A DNA stretch of 11,187 nt. It comes from Euzebyaceae bacterium (GTDB lineage: Bacteria; Actinomycetota; Nitriliruptoria; Euzebyales; Egibacteraceae). The stretch is from NCBI GenBank assembly GCA_013696915.1, contig JACCXR010000268.1, forward strand, positions 1-11,187, in the 5' to 3' direction. How positions within the stretch are numbered: position 1 is the first letter of the stretch; every line of letters starts with the position of its first letter. A program made the translations under genes and the position numbers. This document shows, piece by piece, positions 1 to 6,408 of this stretch. The notes under the pieces were generated by a model, which saw only the letters and a program-made list of their open reading frames with translations, was not told the DNA's origin and searched no databases.

Positions 1-1
1 C

Positions 2-490
2 CAGGCCGATCGGCCGCTGTCCCGGCGGGTCCACCCGGAGACGTGCTCGGTGGAGGGCTGCGGCCGCCCGACGCAGGCGAAGGCCCTGTGCGGCACCCAC
101 TACAAGCGATCGGTCAAGCACGGCGACATCGGCGCCGACATCGCGGTTCGTCTCTCCGCCCCCCACGGCACCGGGAGGCTGAAGCACGGGTACCGCTACA
201 TTCCCCTGCCTCCCGAGTTCGGGCACCTCGCGAACGGCGAGTCCCCGGTCGCGGAGCACCGCTTGGTCATGGCGCAGCATCTCGGCCGCCCGCTGGCGCT
301 CCACGAGACGGTGCACCACCGCAACGGTGACCGCAGCGACAACCGGATAGAGAACCTCGAACTGTGGTCGACCCGGCAGCCAAAGGGGCAGCGAGTCGAC
401 GACAAAGTCGCGTTCGCCGTCGAGATCCTTCGACTCTACCGACCCGAACTGCTCCGCTCCGAAGGCTGCTGGCCCGCCGGCACCGCGTAG
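2..490 (+). CDS. HNH endonuclease, phage type (5'-partial)
   Basis: This is a small HNH nuclease of the kind common in actinobacterial phages and prophages, expected to cut DNA with a beta-beta-alpha-metal fold. An N-terminal zinc-binding motif is visible (C-x4-C, then C-x2-H in CGTH). It is followed by the HNH core: EHRLVMAQHLGRP, then VHHRNGDRSDN and RIENLELW, which supply the paired histidines and the Asn residues. The C-terminal PKGQRVDDKVAFAVEILRLY is typical of the family. The first zinc cysteine (codon at 44-46) lies before the only early start codon (GTG at 50), and the frame is open to the left edge without ATG, GTG or TTG. The real start is therefore outside the window. The stop TAG overlaps the last three bases of tRNA-Glu on the other strand. 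An ATA isoleucine codon in the core is unusual for this genome. A homing-type or orphan phage gene are both possible. Confidence 0.85.
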   Translation, partial: QADRPLSRRVHPETCSVEGCGRPTQAKALCGTHYKRSVKHGDIGADIAVRLSAPHGTGRLKHGYRYIPLPPEFGHLANGESPVAEHRLVMAQHLGRPLALHETVHHRNGDRSDNRIENLELWSTRQPKGQRVDDKVAFAVEILRLYRPELLRSEGCWPAGTA

Positions 491-560
491 TCCCGACCGG
501 ATTTGAACCGGCGTTACTGCCTTGAGAGGGCAGCGTCCTAGGCCGCTAGACGACGGGACC
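488..560 (-). tRNA. tRNA-Glu (anticodon CTC)
   Basis: The minus strand folds into a complete 73-base cloverleaf. The acceptor stem is GGTCCCG paired with CGGGACT (G1-U72 wobble), discriminator A. The D arm has GTCT/GGAC, the anticodon stem CTGCC/GGCAG holds loop CTCTCAA with anticodon CTC, and the T arm is GCCGG/CCGGT with TTCAAAT. No CCA is encoded. It reads GAG codons. It lies 14 bases after tRNA-Gln and downstream of gltX, so it may share their transcript. Its 3' end touches the stop codon of the HNH gene, a position typical of integration sites. Confidence 0.96.
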
Positions 561-574
561 GCTGTGCACCGCAG

Positions 575-646
575 CTCGGGGGGAAGGACTCGAACCCTCA
601 ATAACTGGACCAGAACCAGCCGTGTTACCGATTACACCACCCCCGA
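575..646 (-). tRNA. tRNA-Gln (anticodon CTG)
   Basis: The minus strand gives a 72-base cloverleaf. The acceptor stem is TCGGGGG paired with CCCCCGA, discriminator G. The anticodon stem GCTGG/CCAGT holds loop TTCTGGT with anticodon CTG, and the T arm is GAGGG/CCTTC around TTCGAGT. It reads CAG codons. The U1-A72 first pair is the known bacterial identity feature recognised by the GatCAB amidotransferase. In organisms without GlnRS, GluRS charges this tRNA with Glu and GatCAB then amidates it. CCA is not encoded. It lies 49 bases downstream of the gltX stop. Confidence 0.96.
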
Positions 647-695
647 AGGGCGCAGCCGAGCGTAGCAGCGGGGGTGGGGGGCGGCAACCAGCCGG

Positions 696-2216
696 TCAGT
701 CGACGATGCGCTCGAGCGCGGCCCGCAGACGCCGCACCACGACCGCCCGATCGAGCAGGGCGAGCGTCTCCGGCAGCGGCGGCGTCCGGTCGGTCCCCGA
801 GACCGCCACCCGCACCGGTTGGTAGACCTTCCCGGTGCCCAGTCCCAACTCGGCGGCGACGCCGTCGAGCGTCGCCGTGACGCTCTCGACGTTCCAGTCT
901 CCCACCCCCTCGAACGCCGCCGCGACCGCCGCGAGCACGTCGCGCGCCGAGCCCTTCAGCCACTTCGCGACCGCCCGCTCGTCCCACGTCACCTCGTCGA
1001 GGAAGGCGAACGCGACCAGCGGCACCGCGTCCGCCAGGGTCTGGATCCGCTCCCGGAGCAGCGGCGCAAGACCCAGCACGAGTTCCCGCTCCGCCGGCAG
1101 CGGCGGCATGCCGGCCAGTCCCGCCTCGTCGAGGTGGGGCAGGAGCCGCTCGGCGAGCTCGCGGTCGTCGAGCTCCTTGATGCGGTCGCCGTTCATCGCG
1201 CGGAGCTTGGCGGTGTCGAAGAATGACGGGTTGCGGCCGACGCGCTCGAAGCCGAAGCGCTCGACGAGCTCATCGACGGTGAACCGCTCCGAGGTGGCGT
1301 CGTAGCTCCAACCGCACAGCGCGAGGAAGTTGACGAGCACCTCCGGCAGGTAGCCCTGGCGGCGGAACTCGTCGACCGCGACGGAGCCGTGACGCTTCGA
1401 CAGCGGCTTGCGGTCCTCACCGACGAGCAGCGGCAGGTGGGCGAAGCTCGGGAGCACCGCGTCGGCGGGCCGCGCCGGGTAACCGCTGTCGGCCAGCGCC
1501 CGGTCGATGAGCCCCTCACGGCTCAGCAGCTCGTAGAGCAGGAGCTGTCGGGGCGTGGCGGACAGCAGGTCCTCCCCGCGGGCCACGAGGCTCACGCCCA
1601 TGGCGACGTCATCGACGGCGTTCGCGAGGAAGTACGTCGAGGTGCCGTCGGCCCGCTGGACGACGAAGTCGGGGATGTCCTTCCAGTCGAAGCTCACGGT
1701 CCCCCGGACGGCGTCGGAGAACGACACCTCCCCCCGGTCGGGGGTGCGGACCCGCAGCACCGGCCGGCGCCCCTCGGCGAGGTAGGCCTGCCGCTCCTCG
1801 TCGGTGAGGTCGCGGTGACCGCCGGCGTAGCCCGGGGACCGCCCCGCCCGCTGGGCCTCCTCCCGCTCCGCGGCGAGCTCCTCGGCGGTCTCGTACGCGT
1901 CGTAGACGGCGTCCGCCTCCAGCAGCGCGTTCGCCACCGCCGCGTAGAGCGGACCCCGCTCGCTCTGGCGGTAGGGCCCGTGCGGCCCGCCGACCTCCGG
2001 CCCCTCGTCCCAGTCCAGGCCCAGGAAGCGCAGCGCGGCGACCATGCCGTGCATCGAGGCGTCCGTGGCCCGCTCCGCGTCGGTGTCCTCGATGCGGAGG
2101 ACGAAGGCGCCCCCGCGGCCGCGTGCGTACAGCCAGTTGTAGAGCGCGGTGCGGGCGCCGCCCACGTGGAGCCACCCGCTCGGAGCCGGGCAGAAGCGGA
2201 CGCGGGGGGCGGGCAT
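696..2216 (-). CDS. gltX: Glutamyl-tRNA synthetase (GluRS)
   Basis: This class I aminoacyl-tRNA synthetase attaches glutamate to tRNA-Glu and, in organisms lacking GlnRS, also to tRNA-Gln; it acts in the cytoplasm. At 506 residues it has the usual length. The HIGH-type motif is SGWLHVGGART (residues 13-23), RIEDTD is at 41-46, and the KMSKS-type motif KPLSKRHG is at 270-277. The anticodon-binding helical domain fills the C-terminal third. The start ATG at 2216 is well supported by GGAGG eight bases upstream. That Shine-Dalgarno is half of the palindrome CCTCCGGAGG. tRNA-Gln and tRNA-Glu follow directly downstream. The N-terminal loop reads CPAPSG instead of the usual PSPTG, a mild variation. 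Whether the enzyme is non-discriminating is inferred from lineage and tRNA context, not shown here. Confidence 0.97.
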   Translation of the reverse strand: MPAPRVRFCPAPSGWLHVGGARTALYNWLYARGRGGAFVLRIEDTDAERATDASMHGMVAALRFLGLDWDEGPEVGGPHGPYRQSERGPLYAAVANALLEADAVYDAYETAEELAAEREEAQRAGRSPGYAGGHRDLTDEERQAYLAEGRRPVLRVRTPDRGEVSFSDAVRGTVSFDWKDIPDFVVQRADGTSTYFLANAVDDVAMGVSLVARGEDLLSATPRQLLLYELLSREGLIDRALADSGYPARPADAVLPSFAHLPLLVGEDRKPLSKRHGSVAVDEFRRQGYLPEVLVNFLALCGWSYDATSERFTVDELVERFGFERVGRNPSFFDTAKLRAMNGDRIKELDDRELAERLLPHLDEAGLAGMPPLPAERELVLGLAPLLRERIQTLADAVPLVAFAFLDEVTWDERAVAKWLKGSARDVLAAVAAAFEGVGDWNVESVTATLDGVAAELGLGTGKVYQPVRVAVSGTDRTPPLPETLALLDRAVVVRRLRAALERIVD

Positions 2217-2224
2217 GTGGGGTT

Positions 2225-2234
2225 CCTCCGGAGG
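2225..2234 (-). promoter_or_regulatory. Ribosome binding site of gltX within a palindrome
   Basis: GGAGG on the minus strand lies eight bases before the gltX ATG and fixes that start. It is part of the perfect 10-base palindrome CCTCCGGAGG, so the Shine-Dalgarno carries its own anti-sequence next to it. Any regulatory effect of this is speculative, because a stable hairpin would need a loop and only about three pairs would remain. Confidence 0.6.
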
Positions 2235-2253
2235 CGCCGGGCGATCGGCCTCG

Positions 2254-2260
2254 TAGGCTA
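2254..2260. promoter_or_regulatory. Shared divergent -10 element TAGGCTA
   Basis: The 51-base gap between the start codons of gltX (minus) and the plus-strand membrane protein gene contains TAGGCTA. On the plus strand TAGGCT (2254-2259) fits the actinobacterial TANNNT -10, with the GTG start beginning 8 bases after its last base. That is the spacing expected for a leaderless transcript. On the minus strand TAGCCT (2260-2255) fits the same consensus and would give gltX a leader of about 30 bases with its Shine-Dalgarno. No convincing -35 is seen on either side. Confidence 0.45.
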
Positions 2261-2266
2261 GACGGT

Positions 2267-2674
2267 GTGCTGGCGCGACTGCTCTCCGCCTCCGAACGCC
2301 TCCCCACCTGGGTGCGGGCGGCGTCGGTGTGCCTCCTGCCCGTCGTGGCGTTCGCGACGAACGTTGCGCTGGGGAGCCCCGCCGCCTCGCCGATGATCGC
2401 CCTGTTCCTCGCGCTCTCGCTGTTCGCTCTCTTCGCGCACGCGCCTGTCTTCGCCTTCGACGGTCCGCTCCCCTTCAGCGCGCTGGGCGTGCACGTCGGA
2501 GGCGGGGTCACGCCGTGGAGCGCGGTGGAGCGGATCGAGCCGCTGGGCGAGAAGGACCTCGCGGCCGTCCTGTTCGACGGCTCGCGGTTGAAGGTCCGCG
2601 TGCGCGGGCGCAGGACGCGGGAGGAGTTCGCCGCCGCGATCGCCCGTCACAAGCCCGAGGCGGCACGGTTCTGA
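2267..2674 (+). CDS. Small two-helix membrane protein, possible PH-like C-terminus
   Basis: I do not recognise a named family. The 135-residue product has two hydrophobic segments (about residues 16-36 and 42-65) separated by a short turn. A soluble tail of about 70 residues follows, with TPWSAVERIEPLGEKDLAAVLFDGS and then basic VRVRGRRTREEF. A Trp-Ser-x-hydrophobic-x-x-Ile strand after paired helices resembles small bacterial PH/YcxB-like membrane proteins, but that is a weak structural guess. The GTG at 2267 was chosen because a TAGGCT -10 lies just upstream at leaderless distance, and an earlier start would run into gltX. The stop overlaps the start of the next gene (TGATG), so the two are probably translated together. 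Antisense frames here are less protein-like. Confidence 0.7.
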   Translation: MLARLLSASERLPTWVRAASVCLLPVVAFATNVALGSPAASPMIALFLALSLFALFAHAPVFAFDGPLPFSALGVHVGGGVTPWSAVERIEPLGEKDLAAVLFDGSRLKVRVRGRRTREEFAAAIARHKPEAARF

Positions 2675-3768
2675 TGCAGCCGTCGGACGACGCCGGCGGC
2701 GGGCCGGACGCCCAGGCCGCGATCGAGGGCGCCTGCACGCGGTTCCTGCACTGGCACGGTCGGCGGCGACCGGCGGACCTGCTCGCCGACATCCCGGCGG
2801 ACGTCGTCCCCGACCGCTACGGCGACGGGGGCGTGGTCGTCGAGCTCGAGGGCGAGGTGGCCGAGCTGCTCGGCGCGGACGCCACCGTGTTCTTGCCCAG
2901 CGGCACGATGGCGCAGCAGGCGGCCCTGCGGGTCCACGCCGACCGTCGGGGCCGTCGGACCGTCGTGTTCCACCCCGCCTGCCACCTCGAGGCGAACGAG
3001 GGACGGGCGTACGAGCGGCTCCACGGCCTGGTCGGCCGCCCGACCGGGTCGCCGGAACGGCTGCTCACGCTCGACGACCTCGACGGCGTCGCGGAGCCCG
3101 TCGCGGCCCTGGTGCTCGAACTGCCGCAGCGCGATCTCGGCGGCCAGTTGCCGGATTGGGACGACCTGCTGGCCCAGGTCGAGTGGGCGCGGCGGAGCGG
3201 CGCCGCCGCCCATCTGGACGGCGCGCGGCTGTGGGAGTGCACGCCGTTCTACGGCCGTGGCCTCGCCGAGATCGCCGGCCTCTTCGACACCGTCTACGTG
3301 TCGTTCTACAAGCTGCTCGGCGGTCTGGCGGGCTGCTGCCTCGCCGGTCCCCGCGACATCGTGGCCGAGGTGCGCGAGTGGCGCACCCGGCACGGCGGCA
3401 CGCTGTTCGCGCTGTGGCCGTACGCGGCGTCCGCGCTCGCGGGTCTGCGTCTCCGGCTGCCCCGGGTCCCCGTCTACGCCGCGCACGCCAAGGCCATCGC
3501 GGACGCGGTCCGGGACCTGCCCGGCGTGGCCGTCGTCCCGGACCCGCCGCAGACGCCGATGCTCCACCTGCTGCTGGACACCGGCGCCGAGCAGTTCCGC
3601 GCCGCCGCGCTCGACCTCGCCCGCGAGCAGGGCGTGTGGACGTGGCCGCGTTCGCAGCCCACCGGCTCGCCGCACGTCCAGCGCGTCGAGCTCACGGTCG
3701 GGGACGCCACGCTCGGCTTCGAGCCCGGCGAGGTGCGCGACATCCTGCGGCGGCTGGCCGCCGGGTAG
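2674..3768 (+). CDS. Threonine aldolase / beta-eliminating lyase-like PLP enzyme
   Basis: This is a pyridoxal-phosphate enzyme of fold type I, in the threonine aldolase/beta-eliminating lyase group, which cleaves or eliminates from beta-hydroxy or beta-substituted amino acids such as L-threonine to glycine and acetaldehyde. The product is 364 residues, normal for the group. Visible signatures are FLPSGTMAQQAAL (73-85, cofactor phosphate side), HLDGARLWE (180-188, with Asp182 for the pyridine nitrogen and Arg185) and the Schiff-base region VSFYKLLGGLAG with Lys213. The ATG overlaps the TGA of the preceding gene by one base, pointing to coupling. The last codons (RRLAAG-stop) lie inside a tandem duplication. 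The exact substrate is unproven; bacterial homologues include low-specificity aldolases and enzymes of unknown substrate. Confidence 0.88.
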   Translation: MQPSDDAGGGPDAQAAIEGACTRFLHWHGRRRPADLLADIPADVVPDRYGDGGVVVELEGEVAELLGADATVFLPSGTMAQQAALRVHADRRGRRTVVFHPACHLEANEGRAYERLHGLVGRPTGSPERLLTLDDLDGVAEPVAALVLELPQRDLGGQLPDWDDLLAQVEWARRSGAAAHLDGARLWECTPFYGRGLAEIAGLFDTVYVSFYKLLGGLAGCCLAGPRDIVAEVREWRTRHGGTLFALWPYAASALAGLRLRLPRVPVYAAHAKAIADAVRDLPGVAVVPDPPQTPMLHLLLDTGAEQFRAAALDLAREQGVWTWPRSQPTGSPHVQRVELTVGDATLGFEPGEVRDILRRLAAG

Positions 3769-3847
3769 CGCGGACGTGACACCCCCCAGACGCCCGGTCG
3801 GCGGCTGGCCGCGGGGTAGCGGACGTGACACCCCGCAGACGCCCGGT
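3748..3847. repeat. Imperfect tandem duplication (51 + 49 bases) between convergent genes
   Basis: Copy one is 3748-3798 and copy two is 3799-3847. They differ by two C-to-G substitutions and one 2-base deletion. Each begins with the coding end of the lyase gene (RRLAAG and a TAG stop, the second copy using a synonymous GCG for GCC) and continues through GGACGTGACACCCC and CAGACGCCCGGT. Copy two ends on the first base of the stop triplet of the convergent hydrolase gene. Each copy carries a GC-rich inverted repeat (GGCGGCTGGCCGCC in the first, GCGGCTGGCCGC in the second) that could form short hairpins. Recent 3'-end duplication is the simplest reading; a bidirectional terminator role is possible. 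Confidence 0.85.
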
Positions 3848-4611
3848 CAGTCGTCGGCCACGACCGGGTTGCCGAGGACACCCAGCCCCTCGATCTCCAC
3901 CTCCACGCGGTCGCCGGCCACGAGCGGCCCCACGCCGGCCGGGGTGCCGGTCAGCAGCACGTCGCCGGGCAGCAGCGTGGCGAACGCCGCGCAGTAGCTC
4001 ACCAGCTCTGCGACGCCGAAGACCAGATCGGCGGTCGTGCCGTCCTGGCGGAGCTCGCCGTTGACCCGGCAGCGCACCCGGCGGCCGGCGGACAGGTCGA
4101 GCTCGGTGTCGATCCACGGCCCCAGCGGGCAGAACGTGTCGAACCCCTTCGCGCGGGTCCACTGCCCGTCACGGCGCTGGAGGTCCCGCGCCGTGACGTC
4201 GTTGGCGATCGTGTAGCCGAGCACCGCGTCGAGGGCGTCGCGCGGCCCCACCTTGCGGGTCAGGCGCCCGATCACGACGGCGAGCTCGGCCTCGTGATGA
4301 ACCTCCTGCGACAGCTCCGGAAGGCGGATCGCCTCCTCGGGCCCCACGACCGCGGTCGCCGGCTTCGAGAAGATCAGCGGCTCGGCCGGCACGTCGCCGC
4401 CCATCTCGGCCGCGTGGTCGGCGTAGTTCCTCCCGACGCACAACACCTTCGACGGCAGGACCGGCGCGAGCATCCGCACCTTGCCGACGAAAGCGACCTG
4501 GTCCGTCACCCGGAAGCGGCCGAAGGGGTGGCCGTCGAGCAGGGCGACGTGGTCGCCGTGCACGACCCCGAAAGCCGGGCCGTCGGGACGGGCGACTCGA
4601 CAGATCCGCAC
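3847..4611 (-). CDS. Fumarylacetoacetate hydrolase (FAH) family protein
   Basis: A 254-residue member of the FAH superfamily, metal-dependent enzymes that hydrolyse or decarboxylate acylpyruvates and related beta-diketo acids. Signatures seen are KVLCVGRNYADHAAE (55-69), KPATAVVGP (83-91), EVHHEAELAVVIGR with the likely Mg/Mn ligands Glu107 and Glu109 (103-116), GYTIANDVTARD with ligand Asp138 (132-143), KGFDTF (155-160) and the C-terminal LLTGTPAGVG (219-228). The GTG at 4611 was preferred to the longer open frame because AAGGAG sits about six bases upstream and homology begins there. The gene ends convergent to the lyase gene. From memory, a FAH-family gene also sits next to gltX in mycobacteria, so the neighbourhood appears conserved. 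The true substrate (oxaloacetate, acylpyruvate, fumarylpyruvate or other) cannot be told. Confidence 0.92.
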   Translation of the reverse strand: MRICRVARPDGPAFGVVHGDHVALLDGHPFGRFRVTDQVAFVGKVRMLAPVLPSKVLCVGRNYADHAAEMGGDVPAEPLIFSKPATAVVGPEEAIRLPELSQEVHHEAELAVVIGRLTRKVGPRDALDAVLGYTIANDVTARDLQRRDGQWTRAKGFDTFCPLGPWIDTELDLSAGRRVRCRVNGELRQDGTTADLVFGVAELVSYCAAFATLLPGDVLLTGTPAGVGPLVAGDRVEVEIEGLGVLGNPVVADD

Positions 4612-4672
4612 GGCGGCTCCTTCTCGTAATCCATGGGCGGTCGCCGCGACACCGCCGCAACCGACGTCATGA

Positions 4673-4701
4673 GAATCGCCTCCGACGAGCTCCGGCGATT
4701 C
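4673..4701 (-). terminator. Inverted repeat between cimA and the FAH gene
   Basis: GAATCGCC (4673-4680) and GGCGATTC (4694-4701) form a perfect 8-bp inverted repeat around a 13-base loop that contains the GAGCTC palindrome. It begins 13 bases after the cimA stop codon and lies about 60 bases before the FAH start. No T-run follows on the minus strand, so it is at best an actinobacterial-type intrinsic terminator, a processing or stability hairpin, or an operator for the FAH gene. A 7-base tandem repeat (CACACGT twice, 4701-4714) touches it on the cimA side. Confidence 0.4.
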
Positions 4702-4713
4702 ACACGTCACACG

Positions 4714-6300
4714 TCAATGGACCGGCAGCGCGGCATGGAGCAGCGCGGAGTCGTACGCGTCCTGCATCGCCTGCCATGACGCTTCGATGATGTTCGAGGA
4801 CACGCCCACGGTCGTGAACTCCCGCTCGCCGTCCGTCGAGGTGATGAGCACCCGGGTCGTGGCTCCCGTGCCTCCGCCGGCGTCGAGGATCCGCACCTTG
4901 TAGTCGGCGAGGCGCAGCCCGGCCAGCGCGGGGTAGCGGCCGTCGACCGCCGCCCGGAACGCATGGTCGAGGGCGTCGACCGGGCCGTTGCCCTCGGCCG
5001 TGCCGATGAGCCGGACGCCGTTGACCCACACCCTGACGGTCGCCTCGGCCACGACGCCGCCGTCCTCACGCCGGTCGACGATCGTGCGGAAGCTCTCGAG
5101 GCGGAAGTGCTCACGGGTGACGCCGGTCTCGGCGCGGACGAGCAGCTCGAACGACGCGTCGGCGGCCTCGAAGGTGTAGCCGGCGTGCTCGAGGTCCTTC
5201 ACCCGGTCGAGGACGCGGGTGACTGCGCTCCCGTCGTCGGCGAGGTCGAGCCCGAGTTCGGCGCCCTTCAGCACGATCGTCGACCGGCCGGCCAGCTCGC
5301 TGACCAGTAGCCGCAGGTCGTTGCCGACGGTCGCGGGCTCGACGTGCTGGTAGAGGTCGCTGCGCTTCGCCAGCGCCGAGACGTGCAGTCCCGCCTTGTG
5401 CGCGAACGCGGCATGGCCGACGTAGGGAGCGTGCGGGTCCGGCGTGAGGTTCATGACCTCGGCGACCTCGTGGGCGACCCGGGTCAGCCGGCGCAGGTCC
5501 CGGGGTTCGACGACGTCCAGTCCGAGCTTCAGCACGAGGTTGGGGATGATCGACATCAGGTTCGCGTTGCCGCACCGCTCCCCGATGCCGTTGACCGTGC
5601 CCTGGACGTGGGTGGCCCCGGCGCGGACGGCCACCAGCGAGTTGGCCACCGCGCAATCCGTGTCGTTGTGGACGTGCACCCCCACCTGGGACCGCCCCTG
5701 GAGCAGGTCGACCGCCTGGCGCACCACGCGTTCCACCCGCTGGGGCATCGCCCCGCCGTTCGTGTCGCAGAGCACCACGCACTCCGCGCCGGCCTCCGCG
5801 GCGGCGACGGCGACCTCCAGCGCATAGCTCTCGTCCTCGGCATGGCCGTCGAAGAAGTGCTCGGCGTCGAAGAACACCCGCCGCCCCTCCCCCCGCAACA
5901 GCCTCACCGAGTCGGTGATCATCGCGAGGTTCTCCGCGCGCGTGGTGCCGAGGGCCTCGCTGACGTGCAGAGCGGAGGACTTGCCCACGATGCACATTGC
6001 CGGGGTCCCGGCGCCGAGCAGCGCGAGCAGGGTCGGGTCTGCGGCCGCCTGCGCATTCGGCCGCCGCGTCATGCCGAAGGCGACGAGGGTGGCCCGGTCG
6101 AGACGGAGCTCGCCGGCGGCGGCGCGCCGGAAGAACTCGGTGTCCTTGGGGTTCGCGCCGGGCCAGCCGCCCTCGATGAAGTCGACGCCGAGCGTGTCGA
6201 CGGTCGCGGCGACCCTCAGCTTGTCCTCGACGGACAGCGAGATGCCCTCGCGCTGGGTTCCGTCTCGCAGGGTGGTGTCGTAGAGGTCAACTTCCGGCAC
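4714..6300 (-). CDS. cimA: (R)-citramalate synthase
   Basis: It condenses pyruvate with acetyl-CoA to (R)-citramalate, the first step of the threonine-independent route to 2-oxobutyrate and isoleucine. The 528-residue protein has the two-part layout of the LeuA/CimA/homocitrate synthase group. A TIM-barrel lyase domain carries DTTLRDGTQREG (8-19, with catalytic Arg12 and metal ligand Asp13), HVHND (209-213, metal-binding His pair) and GIGERCGN (238-245). A C-terminal allosteric LeuA-dimer domain follows (about 400-520), where end-product feedback usually acts. Length and the short N-terminus favour citramalate synthase over 2-isopropylmalate synthase. GTG at 6300 was chosen because the protein aligns from MPEVDLYDTTLRDG and AAAGG lies seven bases upstream; the longer open frame adds a low-complexity Pro/Arg stretch. 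A possible branched-chain leader ORF lies upstream. Confidence 0.93.
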   Translation of the reverse strand: MPEVDLYDTTLRDGTQREGISLSVEDKLRVAATVDTLGVDFIEGGWPGANPKDTEFFRRAAAGELRLDRATLVAFGMTRRPNAQAAADPTLLALLGAGTPAMCIVGKSSALHVSEALGTTRAENLAMITDSVRLLRGEGRRVFFDAEHFFDGHAEDESYALEVAVAAAEAGAECVVLCDTNGGAMPQRVERVVRQAVDLLQGRSQVGVHVHNDTDCAVANSLVAVRAGATHVQGTVNGIGERCGNANLMSIIPNLVLKLGLDVVEPRDLRRLTRVAHEVAEVMNLTPDPHAPYVGHAAFAHKAGLHVSALAKRSDLYQHVEPATVGNDLRLLVSELAGRSTIVLKGAELGLDLADDGSAVTRVLDRVKDLEHAGYTFEAADASFELLVRAETGVTREHFRLESFRTIVDRREDGGVVAEATVRVWVNGVRLIGTAEGNGPVDALDHAFRAAVDGRYPALAGLRLADYKVRILDAGGGTGATTRVLITSTDGEREFTTVGVSSNIIEASWQAMQDAYDSALLHAALPVH

Positions 6301-6408
6301 GGTGTCGCCTTTGCGTTCGGGGGGCGATCGGCCGGGGACGGGCCGCGGCGGCTCCGGCTCGGACGGCCGGTGCGTGCCGCTCCCGCAGCCCGGCACCGAC
6401 CGCCAGGA
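6301..6408 (-). promoter_or_regulatory. cimA leader region with competing GC-rich hairpins
   Basis: This 108-base stretch separates the possible leader ORF from cimA. On the minus strand CGGTGC (6398-6393) can pair with GCACCG (6373-6368), while the overlapping GTGCCG (6396-6391) can pair with CGGCAC (6379-6374). The two pairings share bases and cannot form together, as in attenuators. Both arms are G+C-rich and there is no clear T-run, so a terminator form is not evident. A 12-base direct repeat GGGCCGCGGCGG occurs at 6340-6351 and again at 6462-6473. The cimA ribosome site lies at the downstream end. Confidence 0.3.

Noticed and set aside
647..695. Terminator between gltX and tRNA-Gln
   Set aside because: The 49-base gap is G-rich but has no convincing stem-loop or T-run, which instead supports read-through into the tRNAs.
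1389..2261. Plus-strand open frame of 290 codons inside gltX
   Set aside because: It is antisense to the catalytic half of GluRS, whose motifs are unmistakable.
2647..3831. Minus-strand open frame of 394 codons opposite the PLP lyase
   Set aside because: The plus strand encodes clear PLP-enzyme motifs including the cofactor lysine; the antisense product is His/Arg/Gly-rich with no domain.
4612..4710. Longer N-terminus for the FAH protein starting at 4710
   Set aside because: It would run through the inverted repeat, and a good ribosome site precedes GTG 4611.
6301..6396. Longer N-terminus for citramalate synthase starting at 6396
   Set aside because: The extra 32 residues are Pro/Arg/Gly-rich and lie upstream of a GTG with a ribosome site where homology begins.
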